Source: Silene latifolia (Eukaryota; Streptophyta; Magnoliopsida; Caryophyllales; Caryophyllaceae). From it: a stretch of DNA of 64,000 nucleotides. Every line of letters begins with the position of its first letter. Position 1 is the stretch's first letter. Below the pieces are notes generated by a model, which was not told the DNA's origin, did no database searches, and worked only from the letters and a program-made list of their open reading frames with translations. Of this stretch, positions 12,690-23,565 are shown piece after piece. The stretch lies in contig NC_133536.1 in NCBI RefSeq assembly GCF_048544455.1, forward strand, positions 30,258,152 to 30,322,151, in the 5' to 3' direction. A program made the translations under genes and the position numbers.

Positions 12690-14233
12690 TCATATCATCA
12701 CTATCATCATTTTCCTCATTAGAAGTGGTCTCACTGCCACTTTCTTCTTCACTTTCTTCTTCACTTTGCTCATCATCCTCTTCTCCTTCTTCATTAGCTT
12801 CCTCATCAATGTTATCATCAACCTCTTCATTACCGACAACCTCATTGTCACCCGGAAGCTCACCCCTAGATGCACTCGGAAAGAGGACTTCCTATCCGCC
12901 CAACTAGGCAAAGGACATGAAGGATCAAGTAGTCCTTGCCTAGCTAAGTGTAGGAGGGGTGGATATTGAGCTAAGTAAGCATTTTTCTGATCCTCGAAGG
13001 CTTGTTTGTGCATCTCTTGCATGAGAAGAGTCAAATAATCATTTCTTGCTTCAACGCCATCGGGCTTGAACTCTTGGTACTCGAAAGGATAGGGTGGTGT
13101 GACAATGGAAGAGGAGGGCATTTCAAGTTCACCTTTTTGTTGTCGGATAATATACTCGGCCTCTTTTGAAAGGGGAAGGAGATAATTGGTCCGGTGGACG
13201 CTTAATCGACAAATCTTCGAAGGCAAAGTGAAAGATCTAGCCTCACTAGTGAGCCATCCATACTTGGTGTCAAGAGGGTTATGGGTAATCCACTTGTACT
13301 TATATATCATAGTATTAATATCAATGAGATGACCACCCTCTTTCGCCTCATACTTGCTATCCTTGTTGAAGTTTGGATCAAAGTATTTAGCTAGGATAGT
13401 GACTAGGCCTCCATTCACAATAACGGTAGTGCATTTCTTCCCACAATCAATATTTAGCCATCTATCCACCAAAAGCCTTAGATAGTTAAAAGGCTTGGTG
13501 AATTCCCTTCCAATGTTCAAAGCCGACTCAAGAAGAACAAAATCGAGTTTGGTGAAATGGTTGGTGTCTTTTCTTGCAATGATGGTGTTCCCTATGACCT
13601 TGGCCATACTCTAATGCCCGGATGGGGGACTAATAGAGCGCGACTAGCATGAAAGTCCTCAAATTTCCTTCCGGAAATCGGATCCCAAAGAGGGTCGGGG
13701 TCATACTTGCCAACATTCTTAAAATAACTCGGTGAATCACTAAGACCCAAAGCTTTACCCATTTCCTCAAAGGAGATGCGCCTACTAACATTAGCTAGAC
13801 GGAACTCGATGGTCTCCATAGTCTCAACCTTGTTGACTTTCAAAGAACTCAAAAATTCTAAGGTAAGGGAGGGGTACAACCCCATGGCTTTAAAGAAGGC
13901 TGTAGTTTGCTCAAGGACACCCAACTTATCTAAGTTATCTTCACAAATAAACTTGGTGGATAGAAATGATTTTCTAGCAAACTTGGCAAAAGTGTCCCTA
14001 TGGGATTTAGAAATGAAAATTACCTCCGGATAGTTCGAAAGTTGATCGATTTCCGGAGTAGTAGATGTTGTTGCTCCCATGGGAGGTTGTTGTTGTTGCA
14101 CTTCTAAGTTTGGGTTTGCTACCACCATAGCCAATGCTTTCTTTGCTTGAAGACTCTTTTGCCTTGATGAAAGTGTCTTTGCCTTTGGTGCCTTTGCCTT
14201 TGTTGCTTTTGTTGCTCCCTTAGTCCTTGCCAT
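12690..14233 (-). pseudogene. Athila ORF1-like gene (accessory plant retrotransposon protein)
   Basis: The start at 14233 (MARTKGATKATKAKAPKAK) opens with a Lys/Ala-rich basic N-terminus. A globular part typical of Athila ORF1-type accessory proteins follows, with motifs LYPSLTLEFLSSL, IEFRLANVSRRISFEEMG and KALGL, then RLLVDRWLNIDCGK, GGLVTILAKYF and YGWLTSEARSFTLPSK. One frameshift near 13607 moves the frame (RV then MAKVIGN). A second near 12865 turns an acidic Glu/Asp-rich tail into the basic reading that now ends at 12690. The function of this family is not known. It has its own TATA box and motif array upstream. The element at 30446-38011 carries a relative with the same LTLEFLSS core. 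Confidence 0.75.
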
Positions 14234-14530
14234 TGATGATTAAACCAAGAAAAGAGTGAAAAATCTTCAATTTCTAGTGCACCCAAATCGATTTAAAGGT
14301 GAAAGGCTTTGCCTTTATGAATTCAAAAATCGACTCAAAGGTTGAAGATTTTGTGCTTGGTTTTGATTTTTATTGAAAAAGGAGTGATTGATTTGTTGTT
14401 AAAGGGATGTTTTGATTTGATTTTGGTGAATGTTGTTGAGGAATCTTGTTTTTGTAATGGAGAGGATGAGGGTTTTGGGGTTTATGAGTAGTGTTATGAA
14501 TGAAGGAATGAAGAAATGAATGTGTGAGGG

Positions 14531-14945
14531 GGTTTATAAAACCCGAAAAATTTGAAATGCAGGGGCAAGACGGGCGGTTTTTGCTCGGGACGCTCGGATT
14601 TGGCCTGTTCTGGGTTGGGAAAAACTCGCCTAAAGACGGGCGACTTTCAGTGAAGACGCTCGGATTTGCAAACACGGGACGGGCGTCTTTTACAGAAGAC
14701 GGGCGGATTCCTTTACAGGGATTTTTCTTGTTTTCCTCAGCCAAAAAGGCGGGCGTCTTTCTTTTTGGACGGGCGGATTTTTTAAGACGGGCGAATTTGA
14801 ATGCAGGACGCCCGGATTCGTTGACAGTCAGAAATTTCAAAAATTCAGCTCATGAAGGACGGGCGTCTTCTACCCAATATGCCCGGATTGTCTGAAGACG
14901 GGCGGATTCTCTTGAATCCGCTCGGATTCTACCCCTTTTTACCCG
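14531..14945 (-). promoter_or_regulatory. Internal promoter with CpG-rich motif array for the ORF1-like gene
   Basis: On minus, an array at 14945-14566 of recurring AATCCGCCCGTC and AAGACGCCCGTC units, in both orientations, is followed about 25 bp later by a TATA box (TTTATAAACC, 14541-14531). From the predicted start near 14505 to the ORF ATG at 14233 there is no other ATG. The same motif family occurs in both LTRs upstream of their TATA boxes. The promoter function is inferred from layout. Confidence 0.6.
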
Positions 14946-15272
14946 GATTCAGTTCCATCCGTGTACATTGCATATCCCTTGTCATTTTTCCATTCTTCAA
15001 AATCTCGTGTTCTTCATTGTGGGGGCACTACTAAGGCATGGATAGCCTAGGCAATTGCTATCCCTACACTAAGCTAAAGCACTACACATCAATTGAAATC
15101 GTTAGTCCCTCCCTCACTTCTCTCAAACATGACAATTATCTTGATCAAGGTATAAAAATCCAAAAATAACAAAAATGCAATACAAGAATTGAAATGCGAG
15201 TTAGGGAGTTAGAAATATTTACAAATGGTGGTTTAGGAAGGACTCCACCAAACTCTCATTCTTGATGAGATG
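14946..15272. other. Gap between gag-protease and the internal promoter
   Basis: No ORF or recognisable motif. In an autonomous Athila element RT, RNase H and integrase would lie between protease and ORF1, so this is the approximate deletion site. Confidence 0.55.
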
Positions 15273-18101
15273 TCAAGGGGGCATGTCCAAGGTGTTGTTG
15301 ATGTTGCTCAACACCTTGAAAAAGTAATCAAAAGCTTGTTCATTATCGTGATAAAGTTCTTCAATAGACCTTTGCCCTTGTTGTCGGTCTTGATCGATGG
15401 CATTACCAATGTAGGGATTAAAAATCCCTTCGAATTTGTCGTCCCAAAGACCACAAACTTTATTAAGTTGATCATTAAAAATCTCTTGATTTGATGGAGA
15501 TAACTCTCCCAATTTCTTGTCTTGGCCAATGAGGCCATCCTTTTCTTCTTTGCTTGACTTTGATGAGCTTTGCAAGCTCTCTTTGTTGCAATTCACTTGC
15601 TCTTTGAATGGAGCATCTTCAATTTTCTTCTTTCATTGGAGTTCCGACTTCTTCCTATCATCCTTCCGGCTATAATGATCAATCATGAAACACGGTTCAT
15701 GCAAACGTGGAGCTCTCATAGTCTTGTCAAGATTAAAAGTTATGCTTTCGTCTCCCACTTCTAGAGTGAGCTCACCATGTTTTACATCAATCACCGCACC
15801 CACAGTGTGTAAGAAAGGTCTTCCTAGGATGATTGGAATGTTGGAGTCTTCCTCCATATCAACAATGACAAAGTCCAACGAGATGAAAAACTTCCCAATT
15901 CGTACGGGAACATCTTCCCATATCCCTAATGGTGTCTTCGTCGATCTATCGGCCATTTGGAGTGTGATATTGGTGCATTTAAGCTCTCCCATCCCCAACC
16001 TTTTACTTACCGAGTACGGCATAACACTCACACTAGCCCCTAGATCACATAAGGCTTTGTTGATCGTGGTGTCGCCAATGGTACACGGTATTGAGAAGCT
16101 TCCCGGATCCTTTAGTTTTGGAGGTGAACTCCCTTGAAGTATTGCACTACTCGCCTTAGTGAAGGCGATAGTCTCAAGTTTCCGGATCGACTTCTTCTTT
16201 GTGAGGATGTCTTTCATGTATTTCGCATAGGCCGGCACGCGATTGATTAATTCCGTGAAAGGAATCGAGACTTCCAAATTCTTCACAATTTCCATAAACT
16301 TTCCAAGTTGGTCATAAAATTTGGGCTTGGCTTGACGACTTGGAAAAGGAAGTCTAATCACAATGGGCTCCTTCTCCTTGACCTTGTCTTCATTTTTCTT
16401 TGAAATCTCTTCTTTTGATGGTTCTCCATCCTTGGAGTTTTGCAGAATTTCTTCCTTATCACTAGCTTCCACAACTTTGTCCTCAACTTGCTTCTTCGGT
16501 GCTTCATACCTGGTACCACTTCTCAAGTGAATGGCACTAACCGTTTCATGTCTTGGGGGATTACTTTGAGGTGGTAATTGCCCCTTTTGTCTTTGTGAGC
16601 TTGAAGATGCTAGTTGAGTCAATTGGGTTTCCAACATCTTGGTGTGAGCTAGGATGTTGTTGATGGTGGTTTCCTTTGCTTGACTATCTTTTTGCATTTG
16701 AGTGAAAAATTCTTGTTGATTCTTTTGCATTTGGAGGATCGCTTTTTGAACATCAAAACCTTGGTCATTTTGGTGATTGTATGGATTTTGATTTTGGTAA
16801 CCTTGGTTTTGGTTGTAAAAGGGTCTTTGATTATGGTTTCTCATGGGAGGTGGGGTGTATGTTGTTTGAAGGTTTTGAACATTTTGGCTTTTGTATGAGA
16901 GATTTGGATGGAATTTAGTGTTTTCATTGTAATAGTTGGAATAAGGGGTACCACTCTTGTATGCTTGGAAAGCATTTACTTGTTCATTTGTTCCCCTACA
17001 TTCACTTTGGTCATGTCCCAAAGTTCCACAATTCTCACATATCCCACTTGGGATTGATGAAGATGCCGTCATGGCATTAACATGATGCTTTGGTGATTTT
17101 GAGGCTTCTTCAAGTCTAGCCATAGCTTTTTCAAACTTCAAATTGATTGTGTCAATGTGAGCACTAAGTTGAGCACCCAATTGAGTAACGGAGTCCAATT
17201 CATGCTTTCCTCCTCTAGTAGCCTTGCGAGGTCTACTATATTGTGAGTTATGGACCGCCATTTCCTCAATTTTGTTCCACGTTTGATTTTCATCAACTTC
17301 GGTGAACATTCCATTTGATCCCATGTTGAGAATGTTCCTTGAATCTTCATATAGACCGTTCCAAAATTGTTGTACCAAGAACCACTCGCTAAGTCCATGA
17401 TGAGGACATGAGCGACAAATTCCCTTGAACCGCTCTCAAGCTTCATACAAAGATTCTTCATCCCTTTGCTTAAAACCCATAATTTGAGCTCTTAGCATGT
17501 TAGTCTTTTCCGGTGGGTAGAATTTTTTGTAGAAAGCTAGAGTCAATTTCTTCCAAGAATCAATTCCGAGAGTGGCCTTATCAAGGCCCTTCAACCATTG
17601 TTTCACGGTGCCAATTAGAGAAAAAGGAAATAAGACCCATCGAATTTGGTCTTGAGTTACACCGGTTTGAGAAATCGCATCACAATAGTCACAAAAGGTT
17701 TCCATATGAGAATGAGGGTCTTCACTAGGCATCCCCCCAAATTGGCTCCTTTCGACTAATTGGATAAAGGCGGATTTGGCAATGAAATTTCCGGTTAGAT
17801 GTTGTGGTGTGGGAGTACCATTGGGTAGGTTCTCCTCGGTGGGTACGGAATGTGATGAAAACTTAGGCATTGTGGGTTGATTTTGTGTGGTATTTTGTGT
17901 TGGGTTCTCCTCACCTTCTCTTGCAAAAGGGTTGATGAACTCAATATTTGGTTGAATATCTACAACCTCACCAATACCTCTCAAATTTCTCCTAGCAAGT
18001 CTTCTATTGGTTGTCAAAGTTCTTTCAATTTCACGATCAAAAGGTAACAAATCACCTTGTGACCTTCTAGACATGCAAAATATCAAACAACTCGAAAACA
18101 A
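15273..18101 (-). pseudogene. Athila-like gag-protease
   Basis: A single frame from 18101 to 15273 with in-frame TGA codons at 17438-17436 and 15635-15633. The first replaces the tryptophan expected in SLYEAWERFK. The gag capsid-type domain is at about 17870-17280 (FPFSLIGTVKQWLKGLD, SWKKLTLAFYKKFYPP). One CCHC zinc knuckle (CENCGTLGHDQSEC) is near 17035. A Gln/Asn-rich stretch follows. The protease is at about 16060-15790 (DLGASVSVMPYSV, IPIILGRPFLHTVGAVIDV). The last part (to 15273) has no known domain and stops before any RT. Gag would form the particle shell and package RNA, and protease would cut the polyprotein. Confidence 0.88.
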
Positions 18102-18191
18102 TTAGAACAAACCTTGAGGAGTTTTACTTCCTCAAGGCAAGGAAAGACACAACTAATAACAATATAAGAAAATCTAAATCAAGCTAACACC

Positions 18192-18211
18192 GTCCCCGAC
18201 AACGGCGCCAT
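18192..18211 (-). other. Primer-binding site of the Athila-like element
   Basis: On minus, TGGCGCCGTTGTCGGGGA lies three bases inside the 5' LTR, the standard Athila position. It pairs with a tRNA 3' end (tRNA-Asp type in this lineage). Confidence 0.85.
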
Positions 18212-18213
18212 TT

Positions 18214-19922
18214 TGATATGGACAAGAGTTGGTCGTCACACATCCAATCAAACACAATTTATAACTTAACAAACAACTCTACAATTAGTAAAGAGGCAAG
18301 TAAAGGTCGGATCCCAAGGGACGGGAATTGAGATGAGATTTCTATTGAAACTAGTGGTGTATTAGGAGTGTCACAATTTGGGTTGATGTAGAAGGTCACT
18401 AAACTAAATAGCAATAAAAGTAAATAAGCAAGATGAATTGAAAGGGTTGTAAACAATTGATAAAAAGCACTAGGGTGTCATGGGGTCATAGGGGAATCAT
18501 GGGAATTGATCATACAAACATGTTCTCAAATTATAAGCAAGCAATTATTGTTGTGATGGATTGAGTTGGGTTATATCTTACAATCCTAGGAAAGTTTGGG
18601 TCCCGAAGCCGAATCGATTAGATTGTACAACACCTACAAGTCGACTTAGTCTTCCCTACTCAACAACATGCATGGTCTAATGAGACTCGAGTTGGTTTAT
18701 GTCTTACAAGTCTCATTGAAAAGATAGGTGATGGGTAAAAAATGCAAGGATTCATAGGCTCGCATTTCATCAAACATAACATGTGCATGAGTTGAGATCA
18801 AAACAAGCATGCAAATAAACAATGAAAGCATATTAATTTAAGCATGAATCATTCCCTATGTTGGTTTCCCCTAATTACCCATTAACCCTAGCTAGGTGAC
18901 TACTCACTCATTATCATGTTGATCATGCTAGCAAGGTTGTCAATCATACCAACAAAGTAAAACATGATGAATAAATGAAAGTAATTAACAATAATTAAAA
19001 AGGGATTAAGAGGATTATACCTACTAATGATTCCAATAATAAAGCAAGAATAAAAGAAGTACTTGATGCTTGATTGAGAGGTTGTCAATCTCCCAATAAT
19101 AACCCAAATAATCTTCAATTACCCAAAATAAAGGATGAACAAAAGAGAGATTAAGGAAATAAAACTTGTATTAAAACTTGATTAATTGTTGATTACAAAA
19201 CTAAAGAGAGATTTGATTGATATTAACTACTCTAAGAATTGATAAGAAGAACATGCTCTTCTAATTAGACTAAGGGGGTATTTATAGTGGAAATTAGGTG
19301 GATGCATTAGGGTTAACTAAGGGCTAAACTAGTAATTACACTTTTTAGAATTGAGCAGGGAGACGCCGTATTTTTCGAAGGAAGGGCTTCTTTCTTTGAA
19401 GCTTGAAGGAACGAAATCTCACTGTCTTGGAATCCGTGCGTCCTAGGCACGGGACGGCCGGATTTGTGAGGCTGGGCACGGGCGTCTTCTGGGCTTGCTG
19501 CCCGGGCGTCTTTGGCAGAAGACGCATGGATTGTGCTGTGGAGGACGGGCGGATTCAGGGCAATCCGCACGGATTGCTGCTCAGCTTTGTTTCTTCTTCT
19601 TTTCATCTCTTTTCTTCATAAAATCCTTGGGGATTTCCTCGGGGATGCAAGGATCCTTTCTCGTCATTGCCCAACTACTATAATATGTACAAAGGCCTTC
19701 TAATCTTGTCTCTCCTTGATGCTTGGTCATTGAATTCAATCAATTTAGTCTCATTTTGCCATGAAAATGCAAGATTCCTACTCCTTTCCTACCAAGGGAT
19801 CAAAATCTCAAAGAATATGCAAAACAAAGAACTAAAGACAATAAATGACCCAAATATGCACTAAAAAGCATGGGAACAAGGCTAATTCGGGGACTAAATA
19901 TGCGCTAATTATGGTCACATCA
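18214..19922 (-). repeat. Athila-like 5' LTR
   Basis: Pairs with 8903-10613. On minus, the CpG motif array (19580-19431) precedes a TATA box (TATAAATA, 19286-19279) by about 145 bp. The array includes a perfect inverted pair (CAATCCG, CA, CGGATTG) near 19560. Confidence 0.92.
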
Positions 19923-20583
19923 CCACATGAGATCATCAGTGACAATGGATCACATTTCCAAGCTGAGACCAAACAATTGCTAGCCAAGTACAAGATGAAA
20001 CACCACCATTCCTCGCCATGGTGCAGTAGAGGCAGCCAATAAGAACGTCGTTACAATCCTCAAGAAAATGATTGACAATTATCGAGGTTGGCCGAGTAAG
20101 ATACCATTTGCCTTATGGGGATATCGCACATCCGTTAGGACGCCCACTGGGGCCACGCCATTCTATTTGACTTACGGCATAGAAGCTTTACAACCAGTTG
20201 AGCTGGAGATCCCATCCTTGTGTATTCTACTCGAAAGTCAAATTCCTGAAGCTGATTGGAAAAGAGATAGATATGTAGAACTCATCCTCTTGGATGAATG
20301 AAGGTTGCGTGCATTACACAATGTGCAAACATATCAGGCGCGTATCAAACGAGCCTTCAACAAAAGGGTTAAGCCTAGAAATATAAAAGAAGGAGACTTA
20401 GTCTTCAAATCGGTTAGAGCTCTTTTACCTGTCGACCCACGAGGAAAGTTTAAACCCAACTGGGCCAGACCATTCTTCGTCAAGTCAATACTCCCGGGGG
20501 GTGCGGTTAGAATCACATACCTAGATGGGAATGAGTTTGCCAATCCAACTAACCTCGACCAACTGAAACGATATTATGCCTAG
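19923..20583 (+). pseudogene. Tat integrase C-terminal part
   Basis: Resumes the integrase core after the Athila-like insertion: PHEIISDNGSHFQ holds the second catalytic Asp, and the EAANKNVVTILKKM region holds the Glu. A short deletion near 20019 (SSP then GAVEAANKN, losing the usual YRPQTN) shifts the frame. A TGA at 20299-20301 (LLDE stop RLRALHN) looks like CGA to TGA. The C-terminal part (NKRVKPRNIKEGDLV, GKFKPNWARPFFV, LDQLKRYYA) ends at 20583 as is usual for Tat polyproteins. Confidence 0.88.
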
Positions 20584-21121
20584 AATAAGGACAAAAACGC
20601 GCCTCGCATGACACTACGTGTCGCTCGTGTGGCACGAAATAAAAAAAACAGCCTCTGACCCGCTGAAATAAAGCTTATGTCATTGTTGCTCTTGCATTTT
20701 AACAATTCGTCATCCTCATGTCATAAAATAAATTGAATTCTGCTTTAGAGTAAGTAAAGCTCATGCTCATTTTCTAGTTCATTACAAGCTCTTGCTTAGA
20801 ACAATTATTCTTTTACATTTACTTGAACTACCCGCAAGGGTTTGATTTCATTTTAAAATGAATACGTAGGCAATCCTTCACAGGATACAACCCATTATTT
20901 TAAGTGTAAATAGAAGGACATTTGCATATGCATTTGGAATTCGACAAGAATAATAAAAGAAAATCACAACGGTTTCATAACTAATTAATCTTTTATTCAT
21001 TTCCTTTCATAAATAATAATAGTACGCCACATAATATAAAATAAATAGACTAGGATTCTAAAAACCCCACCATATTATTACAAATAATAATAATAATAAA
21101 TAAATAATACTATGACTTAGG
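20584..21121. other. Spacer between convergent pol and antisense gene
   Basis: No ORF. Holds an AAT-rich microsatellite at about 21085-21110. Pol (plus) and the antisense gene (minus) converge on this stretch, so both 3' ends should lie here. Confidence 0.6.
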
Positions 21122-22668
21122 CTATTCTTCCATCTTCCCCTTGCCTTTGTCATTTTTGTCATACTTCTTATCTCGACCACGAGCCGGGCGCTCCTGCACT
21201 ATCTCAGACCTAATCACCAACGGTCTCTCTCGCGGTCTTGCCTTGCCATTTCGATCAACCACCATTTCGACGACAAGAGAAGTCTTCGGTTTCTTCGACG
21301 GATGAACAACTCGGAATCTCGCTTCTTCCTCTCCCTCGGTCAAATACTTCTCTTTCTCCTTCGCTACATCACGAATCTTGTAATCAACAGGCTCGCGCTT
21401 CTTTAGCTTCTCACGCTCCTCAGGAGTACTTGCTTTCCTCCACTGCAAGTAGGAATCTGATACCTACAATGAGCTAACCGAAGAGTTTAGGAACCACATG
21501 TTTCTTTGAGCCCATTTGAGAGCCCACTCTCTATGACTCTCGGCGGTAAGTGTCACTGCAGTCTGAGGAACAGTATCGAGCTTAGGAATCCTCTATTTTA
21601 AGCCAACCTGCCTCATCAGTCTCTCCGGGAAAATGCATATAATGAATTCCAAGCCAGGAATGCGCACCGATCGGGTTGGATCCAGAGACGATACTCCAGT
21701 AACTGACTTGAGATGCCACCATGGTACAATCTATCTTATCAGGGGACCATCCTTATTCTTCAACTTGTTCTCCCAATAGTTGCAAACCCGGGTGAAGACC
21801 ACCATATAAAGCCTGGTCCTCATCATTGCAATCGAGCGAGCATGGTACGCAGGAACGTTAACTAGGGGCTCGATCAACCACAAACGCTTCACGAGCCAAA
21901 CCTACCAAAGCAGGAATTAATATCCAAAAAAAAGAAAAAGAAAAGAAAAAATAAAAAGAAAAAGAAAAAATAAAAAAAAAAAAGAAAAAAATAATAATAA
22001 AAGGTTGTATTTTTTACCTGCAAAATTATGGGACCTCCTAAATAAGGGAGGTCTCGGTTGGCTTTCTTGTTATCCAATCCAAATAGGATCTCTCCTAAAC
22101 ACAGGCAAGCTGGGCTCCTGCGTAGCTTCATTTGCTCAATCAAGCTCAAATAACGAGGGTCACCTCTCATCTTCTCATCAACATGTCCTTGGAGGACATA
22201 ACCATGCAATAGGCAAAATCCGAATGCCCTACGCCTCGCCACATAAAAGATAGAAGGGTCAGCTCTGTTTATAAATCGATCAATGAAATCAAGCATTCAG
22301 ACTCCTTTTGAGGTCACAAGACGGTCAACCTCAGCTTTAGTCAGTCCAAGCAAGTCTCTAAACTTGTTTTTGTACCCTTGGGAGCTTGAATGTATAGCAG
22401 GCATATGTTCTGGGTCCCATCCGCCAATTGCAGCAATTTCTTCGGGAAAAGGACAGATATCACCTCCAGGGAAGGCAAACACGTGGAAATTAGGGTCCCA
22501 ATATTCGAGACAAGCATCCAAGAATGGTTTTACAACCTTCACCGATTTCAAGCTCAAGATTGACCCCAAGTTGAAAGCACCCATATCATGTTTCTCCACA
22601 TTTGTAAAATCGTTTGTCCATTCTTTGAGACGGATTTCCAAAGCATCTATGATGTATGAATTTTCTAT
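21122..22668 (-). pseudogene. Tat antisense gene 2 (DUF7745-like), two exons
   Basis: Exon 1 runs from about 22668 to 22018 (EIRLKEWTNDF, GGDICPFPEEIAAIGGWDPE, LTKAEVDRLV, GFCLLHGYVLQG). This resembles plant retrotransposon-borne DUF7745 or plant-mobile-type proteins. A donor CAG/GTAAAA at 22018 and an acceptor TTGGTAG/GTTTGG at 21901 join it in frame to exon 2 (VWLVKRLWLIEPL, then a Lys/Glu-rich tail EEREKLKKREPVDYKIRD ending at 21122). Stops: TGA at 22299-22297 (TGG-like), and TAG codons near 21728, 21590 and 21462. There is no in-frame ATG at the front. An ATA before ENSYIIDALEIR may be a decayed start. Function unknown. Confidence 0.72.
21902..22017 (-). other. Intron of antisense gene 2
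   Basis: GT...AG intron on minus with an unusually long T-rich pyrimidine tract (plus 21928-21998 is nearly all A) before the acceptor. Removing it keeps the frame open. Confidence 0.65.
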
Positions 22669-22740
22669 GTAATTGGAGAGTTTTTATGTAATAGACGGAA
22701 GAAAGACGGAAGAATTGTGTGAATAAAAACTCCATCGACG

Positions 22741-22856
22741 TCTATATTTTCCTAAAAGCTGTTTCCTAAAATCTGTCAGAACAGACGCACTGGGGAAATG
22801 GCGCAACACTTTCTGCGCCTCTTCGAAGGGTCGCAGCTCATGCTGCGCCTCTTCCT
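22741..22856 (-). promoter_or_regulatory. Putative promoter of antisense gene 2 with hairpin motif pair
   Basis: On plus, 22801-22856 holds two copies of a CGCAGC...GCTGCGCCTCTTCC unit. On minus it lies about 50 bp upstream of a TATA-like AAATATAGA (22751-22741), which precedes the coding start by about 80 bp. The same unit pair lies about 50 bp upstream of the TATA of antisense gene 1 and three times in the 3' LTR. Confidence 0.5.
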
Positions 22857-23565
22857 CAGAGAGAATTTCAATGATTTCTCGCGTTGCATCTTTCCTAATT
22901 ACTTAAACATAATTTCTTATTCGTATAGGTTATTATTTTTGGTAATTCCGTCAAATTACCATATTTCGAGTTTCCTAATCTTATGGGCACGCTTTTCGAG
23001 GCAAAATCGGAATTTTCGTCAAACAAGCACACTTACACATTTCTTTTTATTTTTTCTTTTTGGGGGAATCATTTCACCCATTTCATATTTTATTTCAAAC
23101 TTACCCATTTCTATTTATTTTTCTTTTTGGGGGAATCATTTCACTCCCGTTTTACATTTCATTTCAAACTTATACGTTTCTTTTTTTCGTTTTTTAGGGG
23201 GTAGCCCTCCCTACCGCCCGGTCATTTTTTCGGCAAATTTTTTGCATTTTCAGGTCTTTTCTTTTGCGCTAATTAAGGTCGTGTGTACAAAAATGTGTTT
23301 TATGTGCATTTCTATGTAAATTTCGGCAACATGACGGCGTAAACCGTCATCTACCAAACCTGTTCAAAGCTAACCTGCAGGTACAAACAAGACAACCCAG
23401 CAGCAAAGGCACTCATGCGTCGTATATACAATAAAAAAAAGGTCATATGTACATCAAACTGGGGGCTCGTGCCCAAAACAAAGTCCAAAAAGTCCAAAAT
23501 GAAAATCCTAATGTACAAAATGTATGCGGTACAGCCAAACAGAAGCAACAAAAAACAAGAACAAA
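22857..23565. repeat. Spacer with tandem repeat of about 63 bp
   Basis: Between 23035 and 23220, a unit with tttttgggggaatcatttca and a following catttcatattttatttcaa is repeated about 2.5 times. No supported ORF. The region separates antisense genes 1 and 2. Confidence 0.6.

Larger units (their letters stand above)
8903..19922 (-). mobile_element. Athila-like LTR element without RT or integrase
   Basis: Two LTRs of about 1.71 kb (8903-10613 and 18214-19922) begin tgatatgg and end cacatca on plus, and differ at roughly 20 positions by eye. A primer-binding site, TGGCGCCGTTGTCGGGGA on minus, lies beside the right LTR. A polypurine tract (GGTTTGGGGATATT) lies beside the left LTR. Flanks are gcaca and ccaca, a 5-bp target duplication with one mismatch, and the split integrase frame rejoins across it. 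On minus, the interior holds gag-protease, a CpG-rich motif array, a TATA box and an ORF1-like gene. No RT, RNase H or integrase is found in 7.6 kb, so it would need enzymes in trans. Confidence 0.88.

Noticed and set aside
14370..14895. Open frames on both strands over the motif array (for example 156 codons on minus, 123 on plus)
   Set aside because: They are products of the GC-rich repeated units, with repetitive GRP/RPS composition and no domain. The promoter reading explains the sequence better.
22798..23319. 173-codon plus ORF rich in Phe and Ser
   Set aside because: Over a T-rich tandem repeat of about 63 bp, and composition explains the open frame.
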